Shown: positions 17,501 to 26,751, counted from the stretch's first letter. The stretch: DNA of 64,000 nt from JAAYXS01 sp043820985 (GCA_043820985.1 JBDRDH010000011.1:36865-100864), one strand, 5' to 3'. The notes: generated from the sequence alone by a model not told the origin. Made by a program: numbers and translations.

Positions 17501-19261
17501 AGTGCCCACCCCGTCATATGACCACACGAAGCGATGGCTGGCCACGCCGTCGTAGGAGGCGGCCTCCGTCCGCGCGGATACATCGTAGTTCTGGTCGGGA
17601 CTCTGGCCGCGCGGGTAACGGAAGTGGACCTCGCCGTCCTCAAAGTCCATCAGCATCTCGCCGGGCTGCCCGAACTCATCAATCACCTGCATCGAATCGA
17701 GCAACACGTGCCACGGACCGAGCTGGCCGGCCTGCGGGAACGTGAACCAGACGGTGTCGATCGTGTAGTAACCGTTCGGTGACGGTCCGAGGATACCATC
17801 ACCGAGGTACCCGTTGAGGACCAGATCATCATCGTTCAGAGGAATATCGATAGTCTGCCAGACGCCATCGTCGGCAAACAACAGGGTGCCCAGGGGGTTC
17901 CAGCTAGCGGCCTGGGTTACGGCTACAAACTCCCAGTCCAAGATGGGGCTGCAACTTCCCAAACCGCCCTCGTCTACCAGCAGCGAGAACGTCATCACCG
18001 GCGGGAACGGTAGCACGGTTACGCCGTCCGAAAGCTCGCTCCACACGTCGCTGTCGGGAACGTGTTGTCTGGCGTAGTAGATCTGATCGGTCTGAGCTGT
18101 CGGGCTGAGCGTGAAGACCGCGTCGTTCGGCGGATCGGCCGCAATCTGCTCGACTAGCTCGGGGGGATCCGGCTCTTCCTGAACCCACAGTTCAACCAGA
18201 TCCGCGCCGGTCTGAATGTCGGTCACGGTGATCTGGTCATCTCCGTTGATGATCGGCCAGACGACGGTCGGTGGCACCACCGGATCGGGTTCGGTTGCCT
18301 CGAACTGCAGCTCATCAATGAAGACATCAAGTATTGCAGCCGTATCGGCCGGATCGTTGACAAAGGCGATGCAATCCAATGTGCCGCGGTTGGGGACGAC
18401 ATCCAGTACGCCATTACCGGTGAAGCCAGCGATGCCGCCGACGGCCGCGCCGCCGTCAACCGTAACTTCGCCTGTGAGCAGATTCCACTCGAGCACGTAC
18501 GGGCTTATGGCGCGTGGTGGAAGCTGTATTGCCGGGATCGGCACAATTCCGCCATCCGGGGTGCAATAGACGCCGTAGTGACCTTCGTCATTGACGGCGT
18601 CGAGGGTTGATTCGATCTGACGGTTGTCGCCCCAGGAGATGACCAGATCTTCGCCAATCTCATCGGGATCGAGGTCGACGATCAGGTCGTCGCCGCCCAA
18701 TGTGGAAGTAATGACTCCATCAGGACCGGCCTTGATGAGTGTCAATGTTGAATCGTTAACACCGACGAACTCGAGGTCGCCAGTCACTCCACCGTCGTAG
18801 AGTTGAGGAACCACCACGCCGGTTTCACGAATGGCGAGACACACCCCGAGGTTGCCCGACCAGAGATCGCTCTTGTTGTATAGCTTGAAGCGCACCTTGC
18901 CCTGGGTATCCAGGGCGGGATTGGGGCGCTCGGCGGCGTTGTGGGTGGTCAGCCGCATCCAGGCATCGGGATCGGCGTTGTCGACCCAGTGCCAAAAGAC
19001 ATCCAGCGAAGCGACGCCTTCAGAAAACCAACCTCCGGTTCTAAAAGCATTGTTTTGATCGAAACCACTGGTGTTGGGGATCACGAATGTGTCGGTGGAA
19101 CCAGACCACTGCGGGATCTGGAACATTTCGTGAGCGCCATCCTCGTCGATTGGTGGGCCGTTAAAACCCACTACCTCCGAGGGGTACTGTGCCCAAGCCG
19201 CTGTTGGCATGAGCAACAGGGCACCAACACTCAGCAATGCCAAGCGCCTGAATCCAGTCAT
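14531..19261 (-). CDS. Giant secreted protein with Ig-like repeats, LamG-like domain and C-terminal dockerin-like repeats
   Basis: A 1576-residue exported protein. The ATG at 19261 was chosen because GGAGG lies seven bases upstream; the signal peptide ends near 'TAAWAQ'. Several repeated beta modules of about 90 residues follow a shared pattern of 'P.I.G...TVTV', with examples 'TVVWPIINGDDQITV', 'TVESPIIPGATTVTV' and 'SLVSPLEEGALTVTV'. A concanavalin/LamG-like domain of about 230 residues lies near residues 950-1180 ('VGWHMFTVVIKESTLDAYVDG'). Two or three beta-sandwich blocks resemble carbohydrate-binding modules. The C-terminus has two calcium-loop repeats, 'SYDIDGFIQAV' and 'INCDGAVNSYDIDGFINCV', as in type I dockerin-like tails. 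It is probably a surface or matrix protein. No enzyme motif was found. Confidence 0.8.
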   Translation of the reverse strand: MTGFRRLALLSVGALLLMPTAAWAQYPSEVVGFNGPPIDEDGAHEMFQIPQWSGSTDTFVIPNTSGFDQNNAFRTGGWFSEGVASLDVFWHWVDNADPDAWMRLTTHNAAERPNPALDTQGKVRFKLYNKSDLWSGNLGVCLAIRETGVVVPQLYDGGVTGDLEFVGVNDSTLTLIKAGPDGVITSTLGGDDLIVDLDPDEIGEDLVISWGDNRQIESTLDAVNDEGHYGVYCTPDGGIVPIPAIQLPPRAISPYVLEWNLLTGEVTVDGGAAVGGIAGFTGNGVLDVVPNRGTLDCIAFVNDPADTAAILDVFIDELQFEATEPDPVVPPTVVWPIINGDDQITVTDIQTGADLVELWVQEEPDPPELVEQIAADPPNDAVFTLSPTAQTDQIYYARQHVPDSDVWSELSDGVTVLPFPPVMTFSLLVDEGGLGSCSPILDWEFVAVTQAASWNPLGTLLFADDGVWQTIDIPLNDDDLVLNGYLGDGILGPSPNGYYTIDTVWFTFPQAGQLGPWHVLLDSMQVIDEFGQPGEMLMDFEDGEVHFRYPRGQSPDQNYDVSARTEAASYDGVASHRFVWSYDGVGTESISFLQRSAGCGTSVLIPDDAAGLRFRMCIRNIPSAPEVPLPEVVGPIIVGTQDTVRVLCDPTATTVYLYINGEEIASATPADGYADFAGLLLETGYSVSAIQILPAQPASDLAYPRGASDTVPSPTVESPIIPGATTVTVNGLMTAPYASADLVTVIVRDDLGQLVGTYPETPTGDTVDVLIDAVLEGYQISATQTVNGVESLESDIVVAEFVIPVMHHVPAEGDTEIKVLDAYDTGIATITLRDLGGVVVDTFSGSPDPGETSVIIPVSGLLQGYTVTVYQTVEGSDTSESPADTVTIPTTSVYFSDTMEIYTDQAHYENDKDWVTGVPIEYNDYGWWPSSGDPGLTLDFTKNTTLGAPGGGKCAYSPAGESPPTHPGDYQPPNWQNGWQSNHDYNWRENPIPPVGPPTNIEPIVWTVAIYDTEGAGFNNMYQWAELRDYSAGFGGLVALTIPGTSFFTGVDNNYYSIRALVGYSGSYHNMNQHEAPMRSVGWHMFTVVIKESTLDAYVDGKLAMRNLPYSGTDMVYDNMYMGSGYAPGADAYYDDFFVELGAVIFHDMEPQAPPEPSLVSPLEEGALTVTVTDIVPDAILVTVYDATTTLPIGSIDPDGADTIDVPVDALVHLQSIVATQTNATDESGDSDPLEVGKGSGDILICIGVRETTDVGDLGQPGQNSGEIEWVGATSVLDNAPQGTPISATGGWQTLEFDPAGVLIEPFTGDGAITAPYGTLEHLAVAVNSTSADRSTGVYHLYVDNVINVGAGAGGSNFVIEDFEAYALDSEVLFQEPTFSGTTDIHLSYPPSYSGTTDAYGNPGQSEYLSWFWLDTTAQRWIRLTSYLANNRPSPIIDLSKPIRMDVLLIEEPQTAVCCYGYYCEAWSPSDQAGCEDEANGWGVFIPDVTCADIPCDCGGQNYRGDSNCDTLGPNSYDIDGFIQAVSPAGQAQWILDHPTCDLYCANDINCDGAVNSYDIDGFINCVGAGVCDPCP

Positions 19262-19384
19262 ATTCATTCCTCCAAGCTCGTGCTGACCAGGGGTGCCGAC
19301 GTTACGGGGTGATACATGTCCCCGCGGCACCGGAACCATAATCCTTTATTGACCAGGCCTACGCCGGCTGGTCAGATCATTCCG

Positions 19385-19443
19385 ACAGGAAACACGCTCC
19401 GCTCCGTCACGTTACGGACGAAGCGGAGCGTGCGGAGTCCTGT
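19385..19443. repeat. Long imperfect hairpin between the PEP-CTERM and giant genes
   Basis: An outer stem ACAGGA/TCCTGT (19385-19390, 19438-19443) encloses a perfect 11-bp stem CACGCTCCGCT/AGCGGAGCGTG (19393-19403, 19422-19432) with an inner CCGT/ACGG pairing. It lies in the 280-bp gap between 19261 and 19546. There is no T run on either strand, so it is a structured leader or processing site rather than a plain terminator. Confidence 0.6.
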
Positions 19444-19545
19444 AGAAAATATCGCCAAACACGTTCCCTGTGATGAGGAAGAATCCGGACTGCCATTGCT
19501 CTTGCGACCGGCCTCCTGCATGCCTAGGGACCGCTAATATCTCAC

Positions 19546-20271
19546 CTAGCGGCGACGAATCAGGGCCAAACCACCCAGACCGAGCAGAATCAGTGTGCCC
19601 GGCTCGGGGATGACCTGGATGTTCAGGTCGTCAAAATGCACATCGACATGGGAACTCAGACCGGAACCGAGCACCACACAGTCGAACGTGACATCGGGAC
19701 TGCGCGGACCGCTGTAGTTCAACACGTCGTTGACGTAGACCTCGACGGCGGAGCTGGTAATGACAGCACTGAGCTTGACCCAGTCGGCGACCTTCGCCGT
19801 GGTCGTATTGACCCAGTTCTCACCACTGAGGATGCGGGCGTTGTACACGGTCGTATCCACGCCGCTGCTCGTGCAACCCAGGGCGATGAGTTCCATGAGG
19901 CCGCCGTCGCCGTAGCCCGCACCTTCGTAGCCGCGAAGCTCGATGTACTCGCGGGTATGCCAGTGGTCGGCGATATCCATGTGATACATGAACTCGAAAA
20001 CCAGCGGGTTGGCGTCGGTGCCGGCCACCTCTTCGCCGAAGTTCTTGTAGGCGCGGACGGTGTAATTCACATTGTCCGGGCCGGGGTTGACTGACTGGCC
20101 ATCGCTGTAGCCCATGCTTTGGTCGAGCATCAGCGGGACTGCGGGGTAAAGCTGCGTGTACACCGCGTCAAAGGCGGGTTGATCGGCGTAACTGTCAAAG
20201 TCATCGAACCAATCAGCCGAGGCGGTGGCCACAAAGACCAAAACAACACTAAATGCCAATAACTTCTTCAT
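19546..20271 (-). CDS. PEP-CTERM sorting domain protein (LamG-like)
   Basis: A 241-residue exported protein: signal peptide (residues 1-19, 'MKKLLAFSVVLVFVATASA'), a beta-rich body resembling a LamG/concanavalin fold ('WVKLSAVITSSAVEVYVNDVL', given here as the strand-turn-strand that recurs in the giant neighbour), and a classic sorting tail 'IPEPGTLILLGLGG' ending in RRR. The tail is normally processed by an exosortase; none is in this window. AGGAGG lies ten bases before the ATG. A good promoter lies upstream at 20521-20549. The similarity of its body to a domain in the giant gene next door suggests a shared surface structure. Confidence 0.85.
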   Translation of the reverse strand: MKKLLAFSVVLVFVATASADWFDDFDSYADQPAFDAVYTQLYPAVPLMLDQSMGYSDGQSVNPGPDNVNYTVRAYKNFGEEVAGTDANPLVFEFMYHMDIADHWHTREYIELRGYEGAGYGDGGLMELIALGCTSSGVDTTVYNARILSGENWVNTTTAKVADWVKLSAVITSSAVEVYVNDVLNYSGPRSPDVTFDCVVLGSGLSSHVDVHFDDLNIQVIPEPGTLILLGLGGLALIRRR

Positions 20272-20520
20272 ATCCAGTTCTCCTCCTACTTCTCTTGACC
20301 CGGTAGTGCACGTGGTGGCGACTTCTCCAACCTCGTATCAATCTCCGGGACTCCGAAACATATCCCCGTTTCCATGCACAGGTAGTTCCGCTACCTGAGC
20401 TCATTCGCTACTTTGTGTGTTCTTTGCTCGATAACACTTCCTTCCCGACATGTTGTTTCGCACTACACGCGTTCAATCGCGTTACTAACCAGCGCATTTT
20501 CACCTTCCATTGCACTGTCC

Positions 20521-20549
20521 AGTATATATCTGAGGTACCCCGCTCACAA
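20521..20549 (-). promoter_or_regulatory. Sigma-70-type promoter for the PEP-CTERM gene
   Basis: On the minus strand the -35 TTGTGA (20549-20544) and the -10 TATACT (20526-20521) are 17 bases apart. It would give a leader of about 240 bases before the ATG at 20271. The leader region 20272-20520 shows no gene. Confidence 0.6.
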
Positions 20550-20560
20550 GAAAAATCGGC

Positions 20561-20591
20561 TTGAACTGTGAGGATATTTGCCAGGTATTAT
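20561..20591 (+). promoter_or_regulatory. Weak promoter for the GHL10-type gene
   Basis: TTGAAC (20561-20566) and TATTAT (20586-20591) are 19 bases apart, slightly long for sigma-70. It points to the gene starting at 20785, and is divergent from the promoter at 20521-20549. Confidence 0.4.
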
Positions 20592-20784
20592 GGTTATCGG
20601 TCCTACTTAATCCGAGAATGTGAATCAATCCCAATTACCCCTGCAAGTCAGTGTGTCGAATCGCTATGATGAGGGCAAGATAGTACCGCTCGGATGGGCG
20701 CGTTACGTTGTGATGAACGACAGCGTAGCGCCAGGCGCTGGGTACTTTTCAGGACCTTTACCAGGATTCGATGAGGTGAGCCGC

Positions 20785-23124
20785 ATGAGGCCCGCGGAAA
20801 TTATGAGACTGATTGTACAGCGGGGAGTTGTGGTCTGGATGTGCGGCGCGCTGGTTTGCATGGCGACTGCCCAGACCGTCACGGTCGATAACGTGGATCC
20901 CGAGTTCACGCTCCTGTACGGCGAATGGAATATTGGTGAGTACGGGCAACCGTATGGGACCAACTACAACTGGGCAGAGACGACCGGCTACGGTGGTGGC
21001 GTGGCTCCGGCCGAGGCCGAGTGGCGTCCGAATCTCCCGGCCACCGGAGCCTATACAGTATCCATCTGGTACGTCCAGGGTGGCAACCGGGCCGACAACG
21101 CCACCTTCACCATACACCATGCCGAAGGGTCCACGCCGATAGAAGTCAACCAGCAGATCAACGGGGAGACCTGGGTCGAGCTGGGCGCCTTCAGCTTTAA
21201 CGCCGGCACGGCTGGTTCAGTTACTTTGCACAACGACGCACACGCGAGCGTGGTGATCGCCGACGCGGTACGTTTCACACGCGCGACGACCACGGTTGAA
21301 CTGACGATGGTAGCCAGTCCTTCCGCCTGGGGTACCACCACGCCGGCGCCGGGTGGTCCGTATACCTACTACCTCAATGAGCAAGTTCCCATCTCGGCGA
21401 ATAGCTTCACGGGATACGAGTTCGATCACTGGGAGGTTAATGGTGGCGCGAACGTGGCCGAGCCCTGGTCCGCGAGCACCACGGTGCTCATGGATCAGAA
21501 TAAATACGTAACAGCGACTTTTATCGAACAGTCGGCGGTTGAGTCGGAGTTCCGGGGATTCTGGGCGGACGCATTCCATATCGGATTCAAGAGCCAGTCA
21601 GAGATCGATGACATGGTGGCGCGGGCGGTGGAAGGTAACTACAACGCCATTTTGCCCGAGGTGCTGGCCTTCCAGGATACCGGGGCAAACGGTCACGGTT
21701 CCTACTGGGATTCGGATATCGTGCCGCGGGCGAGCGATATTATCGGAAGCTTTGATCCACTCGCCTATCTGGTGGAACAAGCGCATGCCAATAACATCGA
21801 GGTGCATCCGTGGCTGGTGGCGTTTCGGGTGTGTTCAAGCTGGCCGCCAGCCGGGAACGCGCTGGTCGCGGCCCATCCGGAATGGCTGATGGTTGTCCGT
21901 GATGACATGGGGGGCGGACCGGCCCAGGTCAATAGCTATTATACCTTTGATCCCGGGTCCCCGGACGTGCAGGAATACCTGATGTCAATCGTACGGGAGT
22001 TGGTCGATAACTATGAGATCGATGGTATCCATTGGGATTACATTCGATACACGACCACTGAGGCCGGCTATCCCGCGTACACCTGGTATGACTATTCCGG
22101 GCTGGAGCGCTTCAAGGCGATCAGCGGGTACGGCGGAACACCAGCGACGGACTACGGGCCCTGGAGTGATTTCCGGCGCCGTGGCATCACCGAGGTCATT
22201 CGGCGAGCACAAGCCGAAATGGCGAGCGCGGATAATCCACGTCAACCGTTGCGACACAGTGCGGCACTGATCACCTGGGGCAACGCGCCGGCGAACTTCG
22301 AGGACACGAACGCGTACCAGTATTTCCAGAACTGGCGGCACTGGATGGAGGAAGGCTACATCGATACCGCCATTCCGATGACGTATTACGATTGGGACGT
22401 TTATCCCAGCTACTACCGGAACTGGGTTGATCAATCGCTCGAGTGGCGTTTCGATCGCCACCTGGTTACCGGCCCCGCCACCTATCTCAACAGCTTCGCG
22501 AACAGCATCATTGAAATTGACTACGCCCTGAATGCCGGGGCCGATGGCATCTGCACTTACTCCTATACCGGAACCGACGGCAGCCGCACTGACTGGAATT
22601 GGTATCCATACGTCGCGGCGAATGCTTTTATTGAGCCAACTGTCACACCGGCGATGTCCTGGCGTGATCCGATTACCGCCACGCGTGGCAATATCTTTGG
22701 GCGGGTGACGGATGGCGCTACGGGCACCCCGCTTGATGATGCCACGGTCAATATCAACGGTTTCCCATTGGCGCAGACGGACGGGAATGGATTCTTTCTA
22801 TTGTCTGATATCACAGCGCCGGAGGGCGGCGTGGAATTGGCGCTCAGCGCGAGTTATCCGGGCTACGCGGACGCAGCGCGGCCGTTTGTGCTGCTGGAGC
22901 GGGCGGGCTACACCGAGGCCAACTTAGCGCTGGGTGACTGGCTGGCCGGCGACTACGATGTTGACGGCGACGTGGACCTGGCTGACCTGGATCACATGAT
23001 CTCGTGCCTGACCGCTCCCGATAATGGGCCGCCCGCGGCTGGGTGTGACCTGTTCGATTTCGATTTAGATCATGATGTGGATTTAGCGGACTTCGCGGTA
23101 TTGCAGGCTTCCTTTGGCAGCTAG
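20785..23124 (+). CDS. Secreted GHL10/DUF187-type glycoside hydrolase with golvesin-like and dockerin-like domains
   Basis: A 779-residue exported protein. The ATG at 20785 has GAGGTG six bases upstream and gives a signal peptide ('VVWMCGALVCMATAQ'); the longer in-frame start at 20620 does not. Domain order: golvesin/Xly-type binding domain (about 30-165, 'NATFTIHHAEG', 'VVIADAVRFTR'), an InlB-type beta repeat ('GYEFDHWEVNGGANV'), a TIM-barrel GHL10/DUF187 domain (about 255-640, 'FRGFWADAFHIGFKS', 'VDNYEIDGIHWDYIRY' with the conserved acid), a carboxypeptidase regulatory-like module ('GRVTDGATGTPLDDATVNI') and two calcium loops ('DYDVDGDVDLADLDHMI', 'DFDLDHDVDLADFAVLQ'). It probably cleaves a polysaccharide or glycopeptide outside the cell. 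Confidence 0.83.
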   Translation: MRPAEIMRLIVQRGVVVWMCGALVCMATAQTVTVDNVDPEFTLLYGEWNIGEYGQPYGTNYNWAETTGYGGGVAPAEAEWRPNLPATGAYTVSIWYVQGGNRADNATFTIHHAEGSTPIEVNQQINGETWVELGAFSFNAGTAGSVTLHNDAHASVVIADAVRFTRATTTVELTMVASPSAWGTTTPAPGGPYTYYLNEQVPISANSFTGYEFDHWEVNGGANVAEPWSASTTVLMDQNKYVTATFIEQSAVESEFRGFWADAFHIGFKSQSEIDDMVARAVEGNYNAILPEVLAFQDTGANGHGSYWDSDIVPRASDIIGSFDPLAYLVEQAHANNIEVHPWLVAFRVCSSWPPAGNALVAAHPEWLMVVRDDMGGGPAQVNSYYTFDPGSPDVQEYLMSIVRELVDNYEIDGIHWDYIRYTTTEAGYPAYTWYDYSGLERFKAISGYGGTPATDYGPWSDFRRRGITEVIRRAQAEMASADNPRQPLRHSAALITWGNAPANFEDTNAYQYFQNWRHWMEEGYIDTAIPMTYYDWDVYPSYYRNWVDQSLEWRFDRHLVTGPATYLNSFANSIIEIDYALNAGADGICTYSYTGTDGSRTDWNWYPYVAANAFIEPTVTPAMSWRDPITATRGNIFGRVTDGATGTPLDDATVNINGFPLAQTDGNGFFLLSDITAPEGGVELALSASYPGYADAARPFVLLERAGYTEANLALGDWLAGDYDVDGDVDLADLDHMISCLTAPDNGPPAAGCDLFDFDLDHDVDLADFAVLQASFGS

Positions 23125-23398
23125 CTGGCAAAGATCCCGAGCGGGTGTTACCGGTGGCTTCTGCCATGATTACCGGACTTTCTGCGCCAGAAGCAGTGAA
23201 GCTGGTTACTTGGTCAATACCGGTGATTTTCAGCTTGAAACCGTATTAAGGTCGCGGTAGATTAGAGTCAGTGGAGAGGAAGTTGCGCCTGGAGGAGGAG
23301 GTGCGATTCCCTTGCATGTCCGGTGAAATGTGTCTTTTGTTGACGCCTGCGCCGGACTGATCCGGCAAGTGCGTCACTAAAAAAATGAGGAGGTGGAC

Positions 23399-24295
23399 AT
23401 GAAATTGTTGTTAGTAGTAGCGTTGGCGTGTGTGCCGGCGCTGGCGTTTGGCGACGTGTGGTGGCAGTCCGACATGGACACGGATGCCGGCTGGGTGATC
23501 CGCAACCATGCCGACACCGCGTATACCTGGGGCTGGGATTTCACCACCATGGGTATTCCCGCTTCGCCGGGCGGCAGCACCACCGGCCTGAAGATGGAGG
23601 CCAATATTACCGCTGGTGCGGCGGCGTATGTTTGGGCCGTCACGGAACAGCGTTTCGTTGGCCAGTACGCGGTCGAGTTCGACATGTGGATCAACGCCAA
23701 CGGTCCGTTCCCCGGTGGTGGCACCGGCTCGACCGAGTTCATCGGTGGCGGCATTGGCCGCGCGGACCCGCTCTGGGCGATGAACGGCGGTTCGCTGATC
23801 ATCACCGGCGAGGGTGGTTCGAGCACGGATTATCGCCTGTACAAGAACACCGGTCTCCAGTATCCGGAGAGCGGACAGTACGACGCGGGCAATGTGACGG
23901 GTGCCAATAACAACAGCCACCCATACTATGCTGATTACTTCCCCGGCCAGGCGGCACCGCAGTACCAGCAGGACAACTACCCCCAGCAGACGGGTACGTT
24001 GTATGATGGCACTATCGGATTTGCCTGGCGCCACATGGTCATCACCGTTGACAGCGCCGCCGGCACGGCCAACTTCGCCGTCGACGGGCTGAGCATCGGT
24101 ACGCTGGATGCGAACATCGGCAGTCCATTCGAGCTGGCGGGTCGCGCGCAGTTGATCTACGCGGACCTGTTTACCTCGGTATCCGACAACGCCGCCCTGT
24201 CGTTCGGCGTGTTCGACAACTTCGTCATTACTCCCGAGCCAACCAGCCTGGTGCTGCTAGCCCTGGGTGGCGTGTCCCTGCTGCGTCGCCGCTAG
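23399..24295 (+). CDS. PEP-CTERM sorting domain protein
   Basis: A 298-residue exported protein with signal peptide (about residues 1-19), a beta-rich body and the tail 'TPEPTSLVLLALGG' followed by a hydrophobic stretch and RRR. GAGGAGG lies five to six bases before the ATG at 23399; an in-frame GTG at 23393 is less likely. The body includes 'FAWRHMVITVDSAAGTANFA', which again has the LamG-like strand pattern seen in the neighbours. Substrate and role are unknown. The 274-base gap before it shows no other gene. Confidence 0.83.
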   Translation: MKLLLVVALACVPALAFGDVWWQSDMDTDAGWVIRNHADTAYTWGWDFTTMGIPASPGGSTTGLKMEANITAGAAAYVWAVTEQRFVGQYAVEFDMWINANGPFPGGGTGSTEFIGGGIGRADPLWAMNGGSLIITGEGGSSTDYRLYKNTGLQYPESGQYDAGNVTGANNNSHPYYADYFPGQAAPQYQQDNYPQQTGTLYDGTIGFAWRHMVITVDSAAGTANFAVDGLSIGTLDANIGSPFELAGRAQLIYADLFTSVSDNAALSFGVFDNFVITPEPTSLVLLALGGVSLLRRR

Positions 24296-24331
24296 ACGCG
24301 AAAAGACATCTGATCATCGTACGTTTCAGTG

Positions 24332-24357
24332 GAGGCCGTCCATCTGCGGACGGCCTC
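24332..24357 (+). terminator. Hairpin terminator after the PEP-CTERM gene
   Basis: A perfect 10-bp stem GAGGCCGTCC/GGACGGCCTC with a 6-base loop, then TACTTTG. It is 36 bases after the stop at 24295. It also sits before the end of the kinase gene on the other strand and may serve both directions. Confidence 0.65.
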
Positions 24358-24435
24358 TACTTTGCGCTGAGATCGCCTGACGCACGCGGTCGCCGAGAGC
24401 GCGCGGTGGACGCCACCGGAACGCCGCGAGCATGA

Positions 24436-26751
24436 CTATGGTTGCGAGTCTCCGATCTCAGTTGCCTCGCGCATCGGCAAACTGGATTTGTCAAACGGGG
24501 CGAGTTCGAACGTATCTGGACTGGGCAGTTTCCGGGGATCGTCGTCTTCGAGTTGCTGGTTGACCTTGTAGGCGTCTGATGGGAGAGGTGAGCCGACCTG
24601 GTTCCCACGCTCATCAACGGGAAAGGTGGCGCCTGTCACTGCCGGGTAACCAAAGAGCACATTACACTGTACGAATCTCTCAGAGTCGATGGACGGCTTG
24701 GGTCGGTGGAGTGTGATTCTGGCATCGAATTCCAGGGCGATCTCGGGACGCAAACACAAATACCAGGCCGGGTCCAGCCGTTGGTCGCCCGGCTCAGACG
24801 AGAGGTAGTCCAGATACTCAGACGCGATGAAGCCGCTCTCGGGCCGGAGGGCAAATACGACCAGTTCGCGAACCCGGTCGCCGAGGAGGTCCCCTTGTTG
24901 GTCATGGAACAACCCGTGATTGTCTCCCGCCAGCATGAGTAGACCCGCTCCCGACATCCAATAGCACGTACTGACAACTCCGTCGTGCCATACCTGGTAC
25001 AGCACCTTGCCGCTCAGATCGTAAACGCGGATAACCGTCTGCGAGTGACCTGTTGCAGTGAATGAGGCGACGATCTCCACGCCGGGGTGTGCTGGGAAAA
25101 CATCTTTGACCCAGCAGAATGCCACACGGAAGTCCTCGGCGGCAAATCCGCGCCGGCGCAGCTCTGGAAGAACATCCCCGGCTTCGACCCGCCGTTTCCA
25201 AATCGGGTTCTCCAAATCGCCATGCACATCGAACGCGCAGAGATGACCGGGAAAGTGTTTCGTAGCCGTGGCGCCGAATGCAACCAGGGCCAATCGGCCG
25301 CCCCCCAACTCCGATGGGCGCTCAGCCAGGCGCGCGAGGGGGATGCCATAGTCTGATTCACTAGCCCATGTGTGCAAAACCCGCCCGCTGACCGATAGTA
25401 GGCGTGCCTCGCACCCTTGACTGCGCCACTCATGGCCCGCTCTCTTTTGTAGGACGATTTCGTATGGATAACTGTTGAGGAACCAGGTGAGCACGAGCGA
25501 TGCGACGACGATGATCGCGCCGCCGATTCCGCACAGCGCACCGGTTGTTGCGAACGGATGCCGCACCACCCAGCACACCGCCCGTGTCCACGCCGTCGCC
25601 GGCCGAGCTGAGATGGGCTCGCGGTTCAAGTGCCGGCGCACGTCCTGGGCCAGGTCGGCCGCGGATTCGTAGCGCTGCTCGCGGTCTTTCTCCAGCGCTT
25701 TCAGTGCGATCATCTCGAGGTCGCCGCGCAGGCGTCGATCGATTGTGCCCAGCCGAGGCGGCACTTTCTCGCAGATGACCCGGGCGGCGACGTGAATCGC
25801 CGAGTTGGTCAAGTCGTAAGGCAGTCGACCGCAGAGCAGCTCGTACAGCACGACGCCGAGCGAATAGACGTCGCTGCGCGTGTCGAGGTCGTGCGGGTCG
25901 GCGTCGCACTGCTCGGGGCTCATGTACTGTACTGTGCCGATGAGCTGGCCGACCTGCGTCTGCTGGGTCGTGACGGCCAGGTCGGCGTCGGTCGCGCGGG
26001 CCACGCCGAAGTCGATCACCTTCGGCTCACCGGCCGCGTTGACGAGGATGTTCGCGGGCTTTAGATCACGGTGAATGATGCCCTTTTGGTGTCCATGGTG
26101 AACAGCGTCGCAGACCTTCGTAAACAAACCCAGCCGGTTGCGAACGGTCAGGCGCTTTTCCTCGGAGTACTCGGTGATTGTCTTTGCGCCCGGGACGTAT
26201 TCCATGGCGAAGTAGGGCACGCCGGCGCTGGCGGCGTTATCCCTCGCTTGCGCTTCGGGCTCGGTTGGGTAGTGTGTCCCCGCCTCGTAAACCTGGGCGA
26301 TGTTGGGATGCCGCAGCCGGCCCAGGACCTGGGACTCGAACTCGAAGCGGCGGAGCATGGACTGCGACGTTACACCGCGGTGTAGGACCTTCAAAGCCAC
26401 CATTCGGCGCGGCTGTTCCTGAACGGCCACGTACACCGTGCCCATCCCGCCCCGGGCGATCACACTCTCGATCCGGTAAGCCCCGACCCGGGTGCCGATC
26501 AGCGGGTCCGGTCCGTGGGCCGCGTCCGGTCGGCTCGCGGATGATGGTGGCTCCGGCGGGCGCAGGAAATCGCCGCCGGCCCGACTATCGTGCTCCAGCA
26601 ACGATTCAACCTCAGCCCGCAACTCGGTGTCATCGCCGCAGGCTTCGGCGAGCCACTTTGTCCGCTCCTCTGGCGGCCGTTCCGCCACCTCGAGGAACAG
26701 CTCCGATGCTCGTCGCAACACGTCACCGGCCAAGCCTTGGTCTCCGATCAC
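24436..26751 (-). CDS. Receptor-like Ser/Thr protein kinase
   Basis: A 771-residue planctomycete-type kinase. The N-terminal 75 residues are a short helical region typical of this group. The Hanks kinase domain (about 85-360) has the P-loop 'IARGGMGTVY', the lysine in 'VALKVLH', the catalytic loop 'IIHRDLKPANI', 'VIDFGVA' (DFG) and 'MSPEQ'. A transmembrane helix follows near residue 415-435, and the last 330 residues are an exported domain without a recognised family. The start was placed at GTG 26751, which overlaps the sigma-factor stop as GTGA; an in-frame ATG at 26811 lies inside that gene. The tight coupling suggests the kinase acts with the sigma factor in one signal pathway. Confidence 0.87.
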   Translation of the reverse strand: MIGDQGLAGDVLRRASELFLEVAERPPEERTKWLAEACGDDTELRAEVESLLEHDSRAGGDFLRPPEPPSSASRPDAAHGPDPLIGTRVGAYRIESVIARGGMGTVYVAVQEQPRRMVALKVLHRGVTSQSMLRRFEFESQVLGRLRHPNIAQVYEAGTHYPTEPEAQARDNAASAGVPYFAMEYVPGAKTITEYSEEKRLTVRNRLGLFTKVCDAVHHGHQKGIIHRDLKPANILVNAAGEPKVIDFGVARATDADLAVTTQQTQVGQLIGTVQYMSPEQCDADPHDLDTRSDVYSLGVVLYELLCGRLPYDLTNSAIHVAARVICEKVPPRLGTIDRRLRGDLEMIALKALEKDREQRYESAADLAQDVRRHLNREPISARPATAWTRAVCWVVRHPFATTGALCGIGGAIIVVASLVLTWFLNSYPYEIVLQKRAGHEWRSQGCEARLLSVSGRVLHTWASESDYGIPLARLAERPSELGGGRLALVAFGATATKHFPGHLCAFDVHGDLENPIWKRRVEAGDVLPELRRRGFAAEDFRVAFCWVKDVFPAHPGVEIVASFTATGHSQTVIRVYDLSGKVLYQVWHDGVVSTCYWMSGAGLLMLAGDNHGLFHDQQGDLLGDRVRELVVFALRPESGFIASEYLDYLSSEPGDQRLDPAWYLCLRPEIALEFDARITLHRPKPSIDSERFVQCNVLFGYPAVTGATFPVDERGNQVGSPLPSDAYKVNQQLEDDDPRKLPSPDTFELAPFDKSSLPMREATEIGDSQP

